Assembly (NCBI GenBank): GCA_035910535.1
Contig: JAMHXF010000081.1
Span: forward strand, 71,569-135,568
Direction of reading: 5' to 3'
DNA: 64,000 bases
Source of the DNA: Archangium_A sp035910535
Lineage (GTDB): Bacteria > Myxococcota > Myxococcia > Myxococcales > Myxococcaceae
The notes under the pieces were generated by a model. The model ran no database searches and had not been told where the DNA came from. It saw only the letters and a program-made list of their open reading frames with translations. Shown here piece by piece: positions 62,357 to 64,000 of this stretch. The position numbers and the translations under genes were made by a program. The stretch's first letter is position 1. Each line of letters opens with the position of its first letter.

Positions 62357-64000
62357 GTTTGCGCAGTGACTTCTTCAGCGTCATCGAGGCCTTCGCCGAA
62401 GGCGTCGTGGTGTACGGCCCCGACGGCGCGCCCATCGCGTGGAATCAGGCCGCGCTCGAGATGCTGGGCATCTCCCCCGAAGAGCTCGCCGACCCCTCGA
62501 AGCGCAGCGGCGAGTGGCAGCTGCTGCGCGCCGACCTCTCACCCATCGAGCTGCACGAGCTCCCGAACATCGAAGCGCGCGTGACGAAGAAGGCGGTGTT
62601 TCGGCGACGCCTCGCCGTGCGCCTGGAAGACCGCAAGTATCGAGAGCTGCTCGTCTCTTCGATGCCGCTGCTCAACGACGTCGGTGAAGTCGACTTCGTC
62701 GTCTCGGCGCTGCTCGACGTGACGCGCGAGCTCGCGGTGGTCAGCGAGCTGCGCGTCTTCGAGCGCTTCTTCGACATGTCGGCCGACATGCTGGTCGTCA
62801 CCGACGCGAAGGGCCGCGTGGTGCAGGTGAACGACGCGGTGATGGCCACGCTCGGCGGAGACCGCGAGCGCTACATGGGCATGGGGTTGGTGAACCACAT
62901 TCACCCCGACGATCTCTCGGAGATCATGCGCCTGGGCCCGAGCACGCCGTCGCCGTGGGATTTCACGGTTCGCCTGCGCGCGACGTCGGGCGAATGGCGT
63001 CACGTCTCGTGGCGCATCGTCGCCGGCACGGCGCCGCAAGAAGGCGCGACATACTTTGCGCGCGGCGTCGACGTCAGTGAGCGGCTGGCCGAGCAGCGAG
63101 AGCTCTCGCGCTCGCGCGAGCTGGTCAACGACGCCTTCGAGCTCGCGCAGCTCGCGGTGCTGCAACGCGACGTGAGCACCGGAGACGTCACCATCACCTC
63201 GCGACTCCGGGAGCTGCTGCAGCTCGACGACGCGAAGCCGACGTCGCTCGAGTCGTTCGTGATGAAGGAAGATCTCACGTCGTTTCTTTCGTACCGCGAC
63301 GCCGCGCCGCAGCCGGGTGAACGCAGGCCGCTCTCGCTGCGCATGCGAACCACGACAGGGGCCGTTCGCGACGTACGCGTGTGGCTCCGCATCACCCGCG
63401 ACGCGCAGCAGGTCGTGACGCGCGAAATGACAGTGGTGCAGGACGTCACGCAGCAGAGCCTCGAGTCGGCGCGGCACCGGCTCACCGAGCGGCTCAACAG
63501 CCTCGGCACCATGGCCGCCGGCGTGGCGCATGAAATCAACAACCCGCTCTCGTTCGTGCTCGCGAACCTCAACGTGGTCTCCGAGACGCTGCAGCACCTG
63601 CCGCCCGCGCCGGGTGTCGACATGGTTGACCTGCGCGACGCGGTTTCGGAGGCCATCGAGGGCGCCGAGCGCGTGCGGCAGATCGTGCTCAGCATGCGGC
63701 CCTTCGCGCGCACCGACGAAGCGCACCGCGCACACTGCGACGTCATTCGCATCGTGCATGCGTCGCTCAACCTCGCGCGCAATGAGCTGCGCCACCGGGC
63801 GCGCATCAGCACTGACCTCAAGCCCGTCGGCGCGGTGTGGGCCAACGAAGCGCGCCTGGGGCAGGTGTTCTTGAACCTGCTCATCAACGCGGCGCATGCG
63901 ATCCCCGACGGGCACGCGGCGGCCCACGAGGTGCGCATCACCACGCGCGAAGAACGCGGCTGCGTGTTCGTCACCGTGCGTGACACCGGCCGCGGAATTC
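62353..64000 (+). CDS. PAS-domain sensor histidine kinase, 3'-partial
   Basis: 549 residues visible with no stop before the window end. There are three PAS-like domains: about residues 6-120 ('IEAFAEGVVVYGPDGAPIAW'), 135-255 ('FDMSADMLVVTDAKGRVVQV', 'IHPDDLSEIM') and 262-375 (a weaker copy, 'RLRELLQLDDAKPTSLESFV'). The HisKA dimerisation helix follows, with the phosphoacceptor His393 in 'GVAHEINNPLSFVLANL'. The ATPase N-box is 'LGQVFLNLLINAAHAIPDG', and the G1 box begins at the right edge. No membrane segment, so it is cytosolic. GTG start in a 4-bp overlap. The response regulator is not in the window. Confidence 0.93.
   Translation, partial: MSLRSDFFSVIEAFAEGVVVYGPDGAPIAWNQAALEMLGISPEELADPSKRSGEWQLLRADLSPIELHELPNIEARVTKKAVFRRRLAVRLEDRKYRELLVSSMPLLNDVGEVDFVVSALLDVTRELAVVSELRVFERFFDMSADMLVVTDAKGRVVQVNDAVMATLGGDRERYMGMGLVNHIHPDDLSEIMRLGPSTPSPWDFTVRLRATSGEWRHVSWRIVAGTAPQEGATYFARGVDVSERLAEQRELSRSRELVNDAFELAQLAVLQRDVSTGDVTITSRLRELLQLDDAKPTSLESFVMKEDLTSFLSYRDAAPQPGERRPLSLRMRTTTGAVRDVRVWLRITRDAQQVVTREMTVVQDVTQQSLESARHRLTERLNSLGTMAAGVAHEINNPLSFVLANLNVVSETLQHLPPAPGVDMVDLRDAVSEAIEGAERVRQIVLSMRPFARTDEAHRAHCDVIRIVHASLNLARNELRHRARISTDLKPVGAVWANEARLGQVFLNLLINAAHAIPDGHAAAHEVRITTREERGCVFVTVRDTGRGI

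Overview
The window is a gene-dense, GC-rich (about two-thirds G+C by eye) bacterial chromosome segment. It most resembles a member of the Myxococcota. The reasons are the many lipoproteins with Asp-Ala-Gly-rich linkers, two clusters of DUF1592/DUF1552/DUF1501-type cytochrome-like proteins, abundant TPR proteins, ECF sigma modules, a PAS histidine kinase without membrane segments, and a conserved 'FNHNIKHKG' protein typical of deltaproteobacterial/myxobacterial genomes. This taxonomic call is inference from gene content. I see no rRNA, tRNA, CRISPR array or intact insertion sequence.

Layout. 1-12993: an alpha-2-macroglobulin/PbpC pair (partial at the left edge), CBS protein, lipoprotein, SixA, frataxin (CyaY), SerA, pirin, and a minus-strand operon of ECF sigma factor, small membrane protein, Spy/CpxP-like protein and Cys-rich repeat protein. 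13109-16502: a Tat-exported intradiol dioxygenase followed by a scrambled accessory zone. That zone holds two fragments of a secreted protein gene, a small hypothetical gene, a serine recombinase remnant with an amber codon, and an orphan polymorphic-toxin tip with its probable immunity gene. 16557-23535: a tightly coupled six-gene operon (DUF1592 lipoprotein, DUF1552 protein, ECF sigma, FecR-like protein, probable envelope protein, RCC1-repeat protein). 23538-28268: cytidine deaminase and a second, minus-strand operon (cytochrome-like DUF1592-class protein, c-type cytochrome lipoprotein, DUF1501 protein).

28398-42750: an SDR without the usual catalytic Tyr, an M14 carboxypeptidase, GNATs, an orphan DNA methyltransferase, a lipoprotein with an 18-bp minisatellite, a large metzincin-type protease interrupted by a lamin-tail domain, a HAD phosphatase, and a plus-strand operon of RluA-type pseudouridine synthase, hypothetical protein, HrpB helicase and metallophosphoesterase. 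42753-52549: minus-strand MoxR/DUF58/TPR and MobA/transketolase/lipoprotein/transporter operons. 52644-64000: a cyclic-nucleotide-binding protein, an M50-like membrane protease, a 1185-residue TPR protein, an acyltransferase/SDR pair, and a lipoprotein/TPR-membrane/histidine-kinase operon that runs off the right edge.

The most interesting regions are the disrupted zone at 14124-16502, the ECF sigma-anchored envelope operons at 11104-12993 and 16557-23535, and the domain-interrupted protease at 33508-36264.
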